The notes: generated by a model from the sequence alone, not told the origin. A DNA stretch of 64,000 nucleotides from Diabrotica undecimpunctata (GCF_040954645.1 NC_092804.1:95172862-95236861), one strand, 5' to 3'; shown: positions 41,691 through 53,339, counted from the stretch's first letter. Numbers and translations are program-made.

Positions 41691-43921
41691 TTAGCAAGTT
41701 CCTGTTTTATCAATTCCAGTGCTTTACTGTGAACTCGAAGCCACTGAAAAATAACATTCTTTTTCAGTAATTGATACAGTGGGCTTGCAATCTCACCCAA
41801 TTTCGGGACAAATTTTCGTACATAATTTACCACACCCAGCAGTTCTTGAAGGTCTTTCTTGTTTGACGGGTTTTTTAGGTCATTTATAGCCCTCAATCTA
41901 TCATTATCTATTTTCACACCATCTTCACTAAAAATGTGTCCCATGTAGGTATTTCACTGTCATCTGTCTAAACTGAAATTTTGATTTCTTAAACTTTACA
42001 CCCATTTCCCTAGCTCTATTAAACATTTTTTTAAGTGTCTTGTCATGCTCCTCCATGGAATCAGATGCAATTAATAGATCATCAAAATATATAATAACAT
42101 TTTCAATGTCACCAAAATTTTTACAATTTAATTTCTGAAAATATTTTGGGGCCAGATTTAGACCGAATGGTAATCTGAGAAATTTGTAACACCCAAATGG
42201 AGTTGCAAATGTTGTTAAGGAACTAGATTTTTCATCTAATTTAACTTGATAAAAGCCATCTTTGAAATCTAATACTGAAAAATATTTTTTTCCTGACAGT
42301 TTCGAACTTATTTCCTCTAAACTAGGAATTTCAAAATATTCCCTAACAATACATTTATTAAGCTCTTGAGGGTCTAGACACAGACGCAGTGAACCATCTG
42401 GCTTCTCAACTATAACTATATTATTAACCCATTCACATGCTTCTGTTACTTTGGATATAATATTTCTACTTTCTAATTTACCTAATTTCTCTTTTAGCTT
42501 ATTTTTTATAGTAAATGGTACTCTTCTAGCTGGTCTAGCTACTGGAACACTATAATTTTTTAATTGTATTTTACAAAAACCTGTGAATGTGCCCATTCCC
42601 TCAAATACATCTTTATATTCTAGTAATAATTGTTCCTTGTTAGTAAGTTCCTCATCAACATTTACACTCTGTGTTTCTTTAATTAAGTCAAAAGAATAAC
42701 ATGTTTTTAAACCCAAAATTGGCTGGACTTTTAAATCTACAACTACAAATTCTAAATTATAATTCCTATCCAGCCTCTTACAATTTAAAGTAATTTTCCC
42801 TAAAGTTTTCAAACGTGTACCTCCATAAGCTTCTAATATAGTATTACACTTTTCAATTTTGTACTTACTGTTTCTGAATACGACTTTTAAAATATCACTG
42901 GGTAATATATTTACTTCTGATCCAGTGCCCATCTTGAACTCAATGTCTTGGTTGTTTATGTTGACTACCTCGATCCACTGATTACGACTTCTACTATTGA
43001 TTGCCCCAACTCCTTTCACAGTATGCACATGCATGTCATCATCTGTTGAAGAGCCATCAATGTTCTCGTCATGTCTTCTAATTTCTTTAACTTTTTTAAC
43101 ATTTTGCCTTTTATATCTTTGCTGATTGGACATTTCAGCAAAACACGCATTACTAAAGTGATTTGCTGCACCACATTTAAAGCAATTTTTTCCAAACGCT
43201 GGGCACTGGGCAGCTACATGTTTACGTTTGCACTTTCTACACAAAAATTTTAACTCACTTTGTGTATTTCCTCTGTCTTGTCTATTTTTTACTGCACTTA
43301 CTTCCAAACTTTCATTGTTTCTTACAGATTCTAACTGCTTTTTTGTTATGTTAGAGTTTCTGCATATCTCTATTGCTGTTTCGTTTGCTAACGTTAACTT
43401 TTGAGCATTTAATAATTTTTCTTGAACTGATGGACTATTTGTTCCTAAAACCAAAGAATATAGACGCTTATATTCTTTGCTAAAACTAACCTATCTGTCA
43501 ATATGCTGTCTTCTTGTTTGTCATATTCACAACTTTGTATCAACTTTTTTAGATCACTAAGATAACTATCAAAAGGTTCATCTGCAGCTTGAATTCTTTT
43601 ATTAAATACAAAACGTTCATATGTTTTATTTCTTCTGGGAGCACAATATTTCTTAAATTCTGATATGACACTATCAAATTTATTCGGTTCTGGTATTTAG
43701 AGAATGTTATATATATCAACTCCTTCTGGTCCAATCATATTTAAAAACAAAGCAATTTTTACTCCATCGGCTTTGTCATCTTTCTCAGTTGCAATAAGAT
43801 ACATTTCAAAATTTTGGTAAAACCGTCTAAAATTTTCATGAAGGTTCCCCTCGAATTTCATGGATTCTTTTCCTTCCATTCTGGATAACTGTACTTTTGG
43901 CTCTTGTACTGACTGCACCAT
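41678..43921 (-). pseudogene. gag-pol: Gypsy F gag, protease and reverse transcriptase
   Basis: gag starts at 43921 (MVQSVQEP, ATG shared with the LTR end) or at the next ATG (MEGKESMKFEGNLHENFRRF). A stop near 43697 and a frameshift near 43480 follow. Then come knuckles CRKCKRKHVAAQC and CFKCGAANHFSNAC, a protease whose active Asp is lost (FKMGTGSEVNIL instead of DTG), and RT (VARPARRVPFTIKNKL, GSLRLCLDPQELNK, FSVLDFKDGFYQVKL, LPFGLNLAPKYFQ, YFDDLLIAS). A frame break at ~41930 leads to the thumb (HIFSEDGVKID, LLGVVNYVRKFVPKL). Defective, mainly from the protease change and the frame breaks. Confidence 0.87.
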
Positions 43922-44133
43922 GTAATAATAATACTCGGTATTTATTAAATATTATATTTAATAAAAGTATAAGATTAACAATATACACACAGAATACTAA
44001 TCACAACGGGGATGGAGTATTCTGTGATATACACGTTACATCTTTTTATGCTAACTTCCAGAACTTCCTAACCTCTATCTCTAACTTCATCGTGCCACGC
44101 CCCTTCTTCTTTTTCATGTGGCCTATTACTACA
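43921..44133 (-). repeat. Gypsy F 5' LTR (long form, 213 bp)
   Basis: Contains a 46-bp segment bounded by ATATACAC repeats and holding the inverted repeat ACAGAATACT/AGTATTCTGT, absent from the 3' LTR. Confidence 0.9.
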
Positions 44134-44138
44134 ACAAA

Positions 44139-44465
44139 TACGTATTTGATATGAGAAAAGAAAGTAAGAATACAATATATGGATATTATAAAAATAAATT
44201 CGAAGAAAGAAAACAATATAGAAACAAAAATTATAGAAATATAAGTGAATATAAAAGACATAATACGAGGATATATCGTAATAGAAACAGAGGAGATTGG
44301 CAATCACAACGAAGAACAAAGAATAATCAATGGACAAAGGTGAGATGCCACAGAAATAGAGGCACAGCGAGAGCATATTTCGCACCGCATGCGAATACGA
44401 ATACAGTGCGAGAAGTAGATTTTTTTGACAGGAATGTAGGCAAACTGCATATGGTTCGACCTTAA
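44139..44465 (+). pseudogene. gag: Gypsy E gag, C-terminal piece
   Basis: Resumes after gypsy F as KYVFDMRKESKNTIYGYYKN and becomes Arg/Asn-rich, suggesting a nucleic-acid-binding C-terminus. The possible knuckle (VRCHRNRG) is incomplete. Confidence 0.5.
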
Positions 44466-44899
44466 AGGTTGTAACCTACGTCGAGCAGGAGGCTGCTAAG
44501 AGGATAAGCTAGGGTGGTACTTGAATCCCAACCCGCTAAGAGTCCTGCGGCTCCAGCACGACAATACAAGCACAATACAGTAGGTAACTACAGAGTGGAT
44601 TAAAATTGCGAAAACAATATGGAATTATGATTTTTTTTTAAATAAAGTAAATGAAAAATTATTGAAAAAGAAGTTTGTCACAATGAAAGACGATTCCCTA
44701 CGATTATTGTATTTTATACGTTACCTATAGGAATTATAAATGTAAATAATAAAGAAATATAAATTAGATGTTTAATTCCGAAGATACAAAACCAGGAAAA
44801 AATCTTATATTTTTTATATGGAAGAAACACGGCAAAGAGTAAAAAAGAGTCGAACAACTATTAAGCACAGTAAAAACCATTAATATTTGAAGAAAAAGG

Positions 44900-46040
44900 C
44901 CCATAGAAAAAGTGCAAAATATGCAGATGTTTTTTATTTAGGAAAAGACCCAGATGTACAAGCAAAAGTTAGTTTGTAAAAGACGAGAAACCAAACAATA
45001 AAAAAAAACCATACCTTTAATATTTTATTACGATAGCAAACACAGTATTCGTTATAAAAACATTACATATGTTATTTGATACAGTTGGAATGTACGTAGT
45101 AAGCAAGTTCATAAACTTGAAATGAGTGTAATATAACTGACCAGGTTAATTAATTTATTATTAAGATCCGTATGTTTAAAATTTTATTCACGATGCAAGA
45201 AGAACTAACAAGTATGAAATTTTTTTTGACAGAGAAGAAAAATCGATGAACAGATATATGTTCATGTTTTCTAAAAGAGGAAATCTTAGGACATAAGTTT
45301 TCGAATAAAAAGTATCCTACACCTACGCAGAATACAAGAAAAATTTAATAAGCCCAAGATATATCTAATAAGCCCCGGTTATGGAATTCCCCGATTTATC
45401 GAAGAAAAACAAATTTATTTTAAGGATTTATGCTTCAGGAATAGCATTAGGAGACTTGTTGGGATTTTGGCTCACAAATGTGAGTGCAGAAGATTATAAA
45501 GAAAATGATAATAATGAAAAATGAGAATAAGAAGAGATGAAAAATAAGAATCAACCAATTACTAATGAAATACGAAGAGAAAAATAATAATTTTTTTAAA
45601 AATAAGCAGATTAAGAAGAGTTATAATTAATGACTTCCACATGTTAGAGGAAGGATATGAAAGAATAAATAGGATATATTAAATACAGAAATATAAGTTA
45701 ATACTATTTGTGGAACGAATTACGAAGAAATGTTGAGAAATATGTGAAATGTGAAGAGATGCAACGACTGCCAAAGGCATAAGCACTAGATCATAAACAA
45801 GGAACCCATGAAAATGTACATGGATGAAAATGGAAACAGATATATTGACGTACAATGCGAATTAAGCAACTACGTAGAAGAATATGTAATAGAATGTAAA
45901 AGAAAATAAAATAAGCCAAAACAGTAGCCAAATCATTGGTAGAAAAATTTATCTTGAGGTATGGAGTACCCAGAAAAATAATAGCAGACCAAGGCACAGA
46001 GTTTATAGCTAGAATAATTAAGGAAACAATACTTTGCTAC
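44900..46040 (+). pseudogene. pol: Gypsy E pol relics
   Basis: Highly degenerate. A RNase H relic near 45400-45480 (FILRIYASGIALGDLL) and an integrase core relic at 45915-46030 (AKTVAKSLVEKFI, YGVPRKIIADQGTEF) are the only clear parts. Many stops. 44466-44900 and 46041-46825 hold nothing recognisable. Confidence 0.55.
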
Positions 46041-46825
46041 AATTAGAGTCAATGAATATACTCGTAATATATACATGTACTTTTGAATGCAAATAATATA
46101 TAAAAATATATTTAAATGAATATAATGTGTAAATATAGTTTTAAGTTCGTACAATATATATTTAAAATGTGTAGGTATAACAAAAAGAAAAATGTTAGAC
46201 TGTATAGTAGTAGTTAAACAAAAGAGATAGGGATAAATGAATAAATGAAGAAAACAACAAAACTTTATTGTAATATGTCAAAGTTATTAATAGTGTATAT
46301 GAAAAGTGAAAACAGAACTATTACTTGGTACCAAGAATTAATGCAAGAATTAATACAAGAATTAATATAATATTTTATTATTATAAATTTTTATTTATTA
46401 TTTAAAATATGTAAAGGTTATTGTAAATATTATGTGCACATAATAGGGGGTAAGATATAATATGTAATCAACCACATAATAGGGGGTAATTTAAGGTAAT
46501 ATAATCTAAATGATTTAGCGTAAGGTAAAAAAAACGTACGTAAAATATTAAATTAATATACGAGTAAGGCATAATGAAGTATACCAGATAGCATATTACA
46601 AGGGAACAATTAGGGTAACCTTATAATATGCTGAGGTTAGGTTAGGTTACTAAATTTTTACTAAATATAAGGAAATATATACCAACATTTGTATAAATAT
46701 GTATACGGTAGCATAGGTAAACAGTACTTATTTGAGGTTGAAAAATTTCTCTTTTTCCGAAGGAAAAGAGAGAGAGAGGAATGAGACAGTTGCAAAAGAG
46801 AATTTTTTTTCCGTAAGGGGGATGG

Positions 46826-47209
46826 TGTAATATTATTCCTAAATATTAGAATTCATTTATATAAAATATTATAATTCATACTCGTGTAACATAGTTTCGC
46901 ATTTTGTTTATATAAATATGTTTAGTAATTCGAATCGAGGACATTCATAAGGGAACAAACTTGACACGAATAAGTAAAGTGCTGACACAGGCAAGGCCAG
47001 GGCTATTAAAAGCAACAACAATTATTATCTAGAGATCAGAACTAATTTAACGTCAAGATGGCAAGTTAATGCATCACGCATTGTCAACGTCAACTAAGTA
47101 CTATTATATCTAAGATACTTAACATTGTAAGAGTGTACAGTAGTGTTTAAATAAATGGTCACATAAGTCAACAACACGTTATTTACTACGTACATCGTTA
47201 TTTACCATA
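46826..47209 (+). repeat. Gypsy E 3' LTR
   Basis: Preceded by polypurine AAGGGGGATGG and followed by the GCCG duplication. Confidence 0.92.
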
Positions 47210-47213
47210 GCCG

Positions 47214-47725
47214 TTAATTTCCCTATTATCGTCAATTTCCAAGTTTCTCACTGGTTCTTGCTCTGTTGTTAAATATTTGGTCTTTTCTAGATTTATTTCC
47301 AGTCCATTTTTTGTGTATTCCTTTTCTAATTTTCGGAGCATATAGCACAGATCTTCTTAATCTTGAGCTGTTACCACTTGGTCATCTGCAAAGCTTAATG
47401 TGTACAAGAAGTTGTCCCGGATTGGTATTCCCATCCCTTCACATTTCCTTTTCCATGGTTTTAATATTTGTTCGAGGAATATCTTGAACAGTGTCGGAGA
47501 TATAGAGCATCCCTGCAATAAGCCTTTTGTGGTCTTAAATTCGTTGGAGTATTTATTGCCGGTTTTAACTCTTACCTTGTTGTTGTAAAGGTTTTTTACG
47601 GCTTCTATTAACCTCTGAGTTATTCCGTTTTCCTTCATCCTGTTCCATAGTTGTTTTCTGGGGACCGTGTCATATGCCTTTTTTAAATCTATGAATGCCA
47701 TATGTACTGGTCTATTTTTTGCCAC
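47214..47725 (-). pseudogene. RTE-like reverse transcriptase, central part
   Basis: AFIDLKKAYDTVPRKQLW, VRVKTGNKYSNEF, TTKGLLQGCSISPTLF and LSFADDQVVTAQD (FADD active site), then GLEINLEKTKYL up to the gypsy E insertion. The 5' end is lost at about 47745. Confidence 0.87.
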
Positions 47726-47745
47726 TTTTTTTTCAATTAATTGTT

Positions 47746-48109
47746 GAAGTATCTATACACAATATAAACACAGTATAAACAAACAAACACAAACATACAA
47801 AATAATACACAGTATAAACCTTGTCGCATTTATTTCATTTCTAGCTATTTAATGTATTTAACATTTGTAAGAAATTTTGATGATAAAAGGGAATGTAGTT
47901 TACTCTTAATGGCCAAAGAGTTAATACTCAGCGTTTTTAACGATGTTACAGCATTTTGCATCGTTATTTGGGAACGCAGTAGATGTTGGTCGATTACATT
48001 CAAATTTTTATTTGCCTCGTCGATTGTGTTTTGGCAATGGTTTTCAAAACTGTGACTTAACTGCTCATTATATTCTCCTAAAAAAAATTGAACTACATTT
48101 CAAAACAAC

Positions 48110-48115
<6 letters not shown>
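47746..48115. other. No gene recognised
   Basis: AT-rich. Short frames at 47852-48188 have no recognisable motif and run into the TA tract. Confidence 0.5.

Positions 48116-48173
<58 letters not shown>
48116..48173. repeat. (TA)n microsatellite
   Basis: About 29 TA units bordering the snap-back repeat. Confidence 0.95.
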
Positions 48174-48176
<3 letters not shown>

Positions 48177-48182
48177 ATATAT

Positions 48183-48445
48183 AAGTAAAATGTAATGGCA
48201 TGTCTGGCAAAACAGAAAACCAAAAAAGGTATATCGATGGAAGGCAACCGTATATACGTATTTCTGACTATTGGTCGTCTTCAGTACGGTGCAGCCAAGT
48301 TAGAGAGCATGGTAACTTGGGAAATGATAACTACAGGAGCAATGCAACCAATTTGTGACATTAGAGTTAGAAGACTATTCCATCCTTCCATCGATATACC
48401 TTTTTTGGTTTTCTGTTTTGCGAGACATCCCATTACATTTTACTT
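48183..48445. repeat. Snap-back element (62-bp inverted arms, 139-bp loop)
   Basis: Left arm 48183-48244 and right arm 48384-48445 are reverse complements with about two mismatches (AAGTAAAATGTAATGG...ATATCGATGGAAGG). Both sides are near (TA)n tracts. A fragment of the loop (ATTAGAGTTAGAAGAC) recurs inverted at 48571-48592. Probably a MITE or foldback element; the frame across it is incidental. Confidence 0.8.
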
Positions 48446-48601
48446 TTATTATTCACTCGCATAATCATTTTCTATTTATTTTAAACGTTTCAACGTTTGG
48501 CATTCCTTTCCATAGGTAGCTGTAGCTTCCTCCGTGGTTATTGTTAGTTGTTGCCCTGGAAACCCTCAGGGTCTTCTAACTCTAATGCCACAAGTTGCCA
48601 C

Positions 48602-48604
<3 letters not shown>

Positions 48605-48662
<58 letters not shown>
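48605..48662. repeat. (TA)n microsatellite
   Basis: Second long TA tract, 430 bp right of the first. Confidence 0.95.
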
Positions 48663-48667
<5 letters not shown>

Positions 48668-48869
48668 GTATTTCTTGGATTTAGGTTCAATAATCAATAT
48701 TAAATTTGGAACTAGATTTTATTGTCCATTGAAATCAACGTTTCGGCAGGAAACCCTTGCCTTTGTCAATATTCTAAAATGTACAAGATTAGGAACAAAA
48801 AGTTATTGTAAAATATATTTAACTTACCAAAACGTAAAACGGGACACTGAAATTATTGCATTGCAATTA

Positions 48870-49500
48870 TTTGTTGTTCTTTAAATTATATAAGGCGTCT
48901 TTTTCTTAGTGAGTTAAATTTATTTTTTGTGGTTTGGCTGTTCGTAATATTTTTATACTTTTTTTCGTATGATCTCGGCTGTTTCTACTGGAAGATTAGT
49001 AACAGTAGTCTCAACCTCGGCAATGATTTTTTTTACAGGAATTCGTGTAGGTAAAACAGTAAAATTGAAACCTTTTGAGAGAACACTATTCGTGGCTTCA
49101 TCCTATGTCAGATTTGAAAAGTTATAAACTAATTTGTTGGTTTCTGTTTGTGTTTATTTTGATTTGTTTTTTCCTAGCCAGAGTCTCTTTCCGACCTCAC
49201 TAGGAAAAAACAAATCAAAACGTTTAAAAATTTGTTACTACTTAACTATAACTTTTTAAATCTAACATTGGATGAAGCCACGAAGTGTTCTCTCAAAAAG
49301 TTGCTATTGATCATTGATTTTGCTAAATATCATTACCGAGGTCGAGCCTATTGTTACTAATCTTCAAACAGAAACAACCCAGATCATACGCCAAGACGTA
49401 TCAAACATATTAGAAACAGCTAAACCACCAAAAAGAAATTTAACTCACGAAGAAAAAGTCGCCTTATATAATTTGACGAACAACGAACAAATCAGCGTAC
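48870..49500. repeat. Head-to-head inverted duplication of the Penelope 5' end
   Basis: The reverse complement of 48870-49185 matches 49190-49500 with scattered differences, including coding sequence (ATCATACG, TTTAACTCAC, AGCCTTATATAATTTGA-like). The centre near 49187 reads CTAG...CTAG around a 20-base loop. Such inverted 5' copies are common at Penelope insertions. Confidence 0.85.
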
Positions 49501-49960
49501 TTCCAGCTGACAAAGGCAACGCCACTGTAGTAATGAATATTCAAGACTACGAAGCAAAAATAAATGACATCCTAAACGATACGACATATCAAAGAATCTC
49601 GTCGGACCCTAGAACATATCTAGAAAAAGTAACAACAGCCAAGATCAAAGCCTTAGACATCAAGAAAGAACATCAGTGATATCTCATATTTAGAGAGAAG
49701 ATGTCAAGATGTCCAAAACTTTACGGCCTACCCAAGGTACATAAGGCAGGATTACCATTGCGGCCAAAAGTTAGTTCTAACGGATCTCCCCTAGAACCAC
49801 TGGCAAAATTTCGGGCTGAACAACTACAACCATATGCAGAAGAAGCGGATTCTTACATCAAGAACTCAAGCCACTTCATCGAGCGTAAAAAAGATGTTAC
49901 TCTTGAGCAGGGACATTTGTTAGTCAGCTTCGATGTGTTTATTTTCAACAATAAAAAAAA
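49314..49960 (+). pseudogene. Penelope-like reverse transcriptase, N-terminal part
   Basis: Motifs: KRNLTHEEKVALYNLTNN, ISVLPADKGNATVVMNIQDY, a stop at 49677-49679, then CPKLYGLPKVHKAGLPLRPK, PLAKFRAEQLQPYAEEADSY and GHLLVSFDV. These are diagnostic of Penelope RTs, which share ancestry with telomerase-type RTs. The protein is cut at the Tc1 insertion and continues near 51390. Confidence 0.85.
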
Positions 49961-50130
49961 TTCACTAGACCCTGGCTATGCATTCACTTATGTCAACATA
50001 CGTTGATTTTTTCATAATTACGTTAAATCCAGATGTAGCTGTGGCAAATAGTAATCAAAACAATAATATTGGCAGTTAATGTCAATGTTTTTTGTGGTAT
50101 CGTAAAGCTTTTTGCCGTTTGTGGATTGTA

Positions 50131-51069
50131 CAATGGGTCGAGGTAAAGTTATCGATGAGAAAATTTGCTCATTCATTATTAGATTTTTTAATTCTGGAAA
50201 ATCCAACTTGGAAATCGCGAATATGTTGCAATTGCCACGCTGTAGTATAAGAAATATAGTCAGAAGATACAAAACTACAGGTTCGGTCGTCAGAAAACCT
50301 AGAAATGTACGAAAAAGTAAAATAATCGACGAGCAAATTATATGGAGTTAAACGTTTTATGAAGTCACCTTATTGGAAGACACGTTTCTAGATCAACATG
50401 TCACCGAGAGGCCCACAAATTAGAATTTAGTACTTACAAAGTAAGTTTTATTGTTAAAAAAATTAGTACGAATTGTTTTTAATAAATTTCATTTTATTTT
50501 AGGATAAGGGAAAGCCAATTTTAACATTACAACAAAAGAACAATAGACTAAGATGGTCAAAAGAGCATAAAGATTGGACTCAGTCGCAATGGGATTCAAT
50601 ACAATGGAGTGATGAGTACAGATTTGAAGTGTGTGTTGGAGACAGTATGAGTCGCGTGATTCGCAGGAAAAATGAAGCTTTCCATCCCGACTGTCTGAAG
50701 AGAAAAATATTTGAATATTTTAGAAGAATCTCTTTTACCGATTATGGAACACCGTTTAACATCAGCGGAAGATTTTGTCTTCCAACAGGACGGCGCAGTT
50801 CCAACAGTTTAAAATGGATTAAAGATCATGGCATACCACTTCTGGAATGGGTTTCTAACAGTCCCGACTTGTCCCCGATATAGACTTTATGGCGCGAAAT
50901 GAAAAAAGCTTTGAGAAAACATCCTGCCGGGTCCGTCAACGAATTGAAGGAAAAATTGTAAGAAATATGGGATTCGTTTACATTAGAACTTTGTCAGAAC
51001 TTGGTGAAAACTATGCCTCGAAGAATTGTGGACGTCATTCAAAATAAAGGGGATGTAACTCAGTGGTAA
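50131..51069 (+). pseudogene. Tc1-like transposase remnant inside the Penelope-like element
   Basis: ATG 50131 opens MGRGKVIDEKICSFIIRFFN, with HTH SNLEIANMLQLPRCSIRNIV. After breaks: RLRWSKEHKDWTQSQWDSIQ then WSDEYRFEV (first Asp), DFVFQQDGAV in another frame (second Asp), and NSPDLSPI followed by TAG where the catalytic Glu codon is expected, then TLWREMKKALRKH and PRRIVDVIQNKG. Tc1 DD34E layout, with several frameshifts and the Glu changed to stop. Terminal repeats not resolved; the insertion spans roughly 49965-51300. Confidence 0.8.
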
Positions 51070-51389
51070 ACTTTCACATTTTTTTTGTTAATATTACATA
51101 TTCTATGCGTTTTTTAAATTTATTATTCTTCTGTTCAATAGTTTTCATTGTGTTATAAAATATTTTCTATAATTAGGAAATTCAAAAATGTTGTTCGATA
51201 CATTAAAACTTCAAAAAACGCTGCGCTTTTATTTTTGTTCTCTAAAATTTAATTTTCTTATCAATCTAACGTTGGGACATCTGATATGGGAAAGGGTTCG
51301 TATAAGCAGAAAGTATCCAATAACACAGATTACTCTAAATATAACAAAGAACTGCTTAAATAACACATATTTCATCTATAAGGAGCAAA

Positions 51390-51913
51390 GATCTAAACAA
51401 GTTGAAGTGTCACCGATAATAGCAAACCTGTTTATGCAAGAAATAGAACAACGAGCAATAGGAACAGCCAAACACAAACTCAAACTTTGCCTTAGGTACG
51501 GTGATGATACTTTTATAATCTTGACACATGGAGAGGAAAAACTAAAGGAATTTTTAGAACACATCAATAATATCCACCATAAAATCCAGTTTACTATGGA
51601 ACTGGAAGAAAACGAACAACTACCATTTTTAGTCGTGTTAATAATAAAGAAGGAAGACGGGCATATAGGACACACAGTATACCGAAAACCCACACATACC
51701 GACATATATCTACATGGCGATTTACATCACCATCCTGCACAATTACATTCAGTCATTAAAACCCTGATGACACAATTCGAAAGACTGTCAGACAAAGAAC
51801 ATAAAAATAAAGAAATGCATAATGTGAAAACAGAGCTAAGAAAAAACGGCTTCTTAACATACGGTGTAGGTAAAAGTTTATGCTCGGTATGTACCTTACG
51901 TGAGATGGAGTGA
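51390..51913 (+). pseudogene. Penelope-like reverse transcriptase, catalytic part
   Basis: VEVSPIIANLFMQEIEQRAI, LRYGDDTFIILTHGEEKLKE (YGDD in place of the usual YVDD), HINNIHHKIQFTMELEENEQ, LPFLVVLIIKKEDG and VYRKPTHTDIYLHGD follow the Penelope pattern exactly. Frame ends at 51913 before any endonuclease domain. Confidence 0.88.
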
Positions 51914-52430
51914 GAAACACCTGTTTAAAAAGAGAGAGGTATATTAGGCCCGCCCTTTATATCGTCAAAAATGCATTAGTGGAAATAATAAAGTCAACAG
52001 AAGAGGGGAAGTTCAACGTTGCCAAATGTATTGGTTTTATTTGACCTGTTGGCTTTTTATCATTTTAACAATGTTCTAGATAATCAAATTTTGGCGAATT
52101 GATTTAAATGGCAGCTTACTGTTTTTTATTGGAAATATGCCACACAAAATAACATTTTGATTTCCACTTCGGAAATCGTTTTATATAACTAAAATTTTTT
52201 AATGTTTCGTATTTTAAGTACGATTTCCTAATTGGAAATCTAAACATCAAAATAAGCTTATTTTAAAGTCACATTGTGCCGTATTCAAAATAAAAATTAT
52301 AAACTGCATTATGACGCAATAATAAAAAAGCTTCTTACAAAATTATTTGGCAACGTCGAGTCGTCAAAGTAAGGACACTGTAGTAACGAGAAAAACAGTA
52401 GAGGTGAGGTGAGTGAAAAAACTAATTAAA
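51914..52430. other. No gene recognised
   Basis: AT-rich sequence, no supported feature. Confidence 0.5.
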
Positions 52431-52554
52431 TTATTCAACTAGTTGATTGTTTAACAGTAGTTTCAAATAAGCAAACATAAACAAAGCGAGTACATAGCGA
52501 GTACATAAACAAACATGCTTTCTTGAATCAAAGAAAAAAATACTGAAATACTTT

Positions 52555-52697
52555 AAATGGCTTTTCAAATTTGCTGTAGTTGATTTATAACTAAGTTTTT
52601 CTTTGAAAATATTCCATACAGCCTTCTCACTATTAAAGTCTTTCTCAAAGTGATGACATAAATTACTAACAGTTTTACGCGCAGACATGTTAAACAC
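52555..52697 (-). pseudogene. BED-type zinc finger fragment (hAT N-terminus)
   Basis: Reads MSARKTVSNLCHHFEKDFNS then KAVWNIFKEKLSYKSTTANL and KSHLK. The BED pattern C-x2-C...H is recognisable but both Cys are replaced (Trp and Phe). No transposase follows, so a short decayed hAT piece is likely. Confidence 0.5.
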
Positions 52698-53339
52698 ACA
52701 AACAGTTAATAAAGTAAATATTCAGTACTCACAGAATAACTTCACATTTACGTTAGACAAAACACAAACTCCAAATAAAAGTTATATTTGCTGAATAATA
52801 CAAAACATGAATGGGGGACTCCCATGTGTTAATATTTCCAATTAAAAATATTCGATCATTGCAAAATTCAGAAAGTCAAGCATAAAAGCTGCATCTTCTA
52901 CAAATGTGCATTTTTTGAAAATAAAATTATTACTCTTGTAATACGTAAATAATTTTAACTAAGAAAAAGACTTCTTAATTGAATATTTACAATAAATAAA
53001 TCCTTTAACGAACTATCAATAAAGATTTGAAATCTAAAATACAGATCAATCGAAAATCGAAACTCATTCATTAATTAGAATACCTATATAGTTATTTTAT
53101 TTTCAACGTCAACCGATCGCCGGACTGTCTACCGTCCCGAAAGAGTCGGGATGTTATTTTTAGTTTTGTAGTAGTAGTCTCAGTCTTCAGATCAACTAAT
53201 TGTCCTCGTCGACGTGAAGTGTTCGTTGTTCCTCTGTTTACGTCTACACAAAACGTAGTTTTTTTTTAATCAACCATCAACTAGTTAGCTTCCCAGTGAG
53301 AAACCGTAGATTCGTTAACGACAAATAAACGGTTGAATA
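52698..53339. other. No gene recognised
   Basis: AT-rich. 53100-53339 has a more even base composition and may be the end of an LTR, but no partner copy was found. Confidence 0.4.

Larger units (their letters stand above)
39690..44133 (-). mobile_element. Gypsy F (Ty3/gypsy, K02A2.6-like) inserted in gypsy E gag
   Basis: LTRs at 39690-39847 and 43921-44133 with target duplication ACAAA (39685-39689, 44134-44138). The minus strand shows polypurine AAAAGGGGGAGA before the 3' LTR and TGGTGCAGTCAG right after the 5' LTR. gag, protease, RT, RNase H and integrase are all present but frame-broken. The two LTRs differ by 55 bp of indels. Confidence 0.9.
35516..47209 (+). mobile_element. Gypsy E (LTR retrotransposon), host of two further insertions
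   Basis: Two 384-bp LTRs (35516-35899, 46826-47209; TGTAATATTATTCC...TTTACCATA) with a 4-bp duplication GCCG (35512-35515, 47210-47213). TGGCGATCCTAAAGTGG directly follows the 5' LTR (primer site) and AAGGGGGATGG precedes the 3' LTR (polypurine tract). gag pieces are on the plus strand. Pol survives only as relics at about 44900-46040. The DUF7869/BTB cassette and gypsy F lie inside gag. Confidence 0.88.
34926..47745 (-). mobile_element. RTE-like non-LTR element, 5'-truncated, split by gypsy E
   Basis: The minus-strand RT frame at 47725-47214 continues at 35511-34944 once gypsy E and one GCCG duplication are removed (EIN-G-THKFKYLGFIL). The 3' end carries a (TAGA)n tail, as RTE-type elements do. 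The 5' part of RT and the endonuclease are absent. Confidence 0.8.
48870..51913 (+). mobile_element. Penelope-like element with inverted 5' duplicate, 3'-truncated
   Basis: Penelope RT segments at 49314-49960 and 51390-51911, separated by a Tc1-like remnant. About 310 bp of the 5' end is present as an inverted copy at 48870-49185. The GIY-YIG endonuclease expected at the C-terminus is absent. Confidence 0.8.

Noticed and set aside
48195..48464. 89-codon frame across the snap-back repeat
   Set aside because: It spans both inverted arms, has no motif, and is best explained by the repeat itself.
48725..48785. Hammerhead-like motif on the minus strand (GGCAAGG...CCTGCC GAAA)
   Set aside because: Stem II and GAAA are present, but the core reads TTGACAA instead of CTGATGA and stem I pairing is weak. 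At most a decayed Penelope-type ribozyme.
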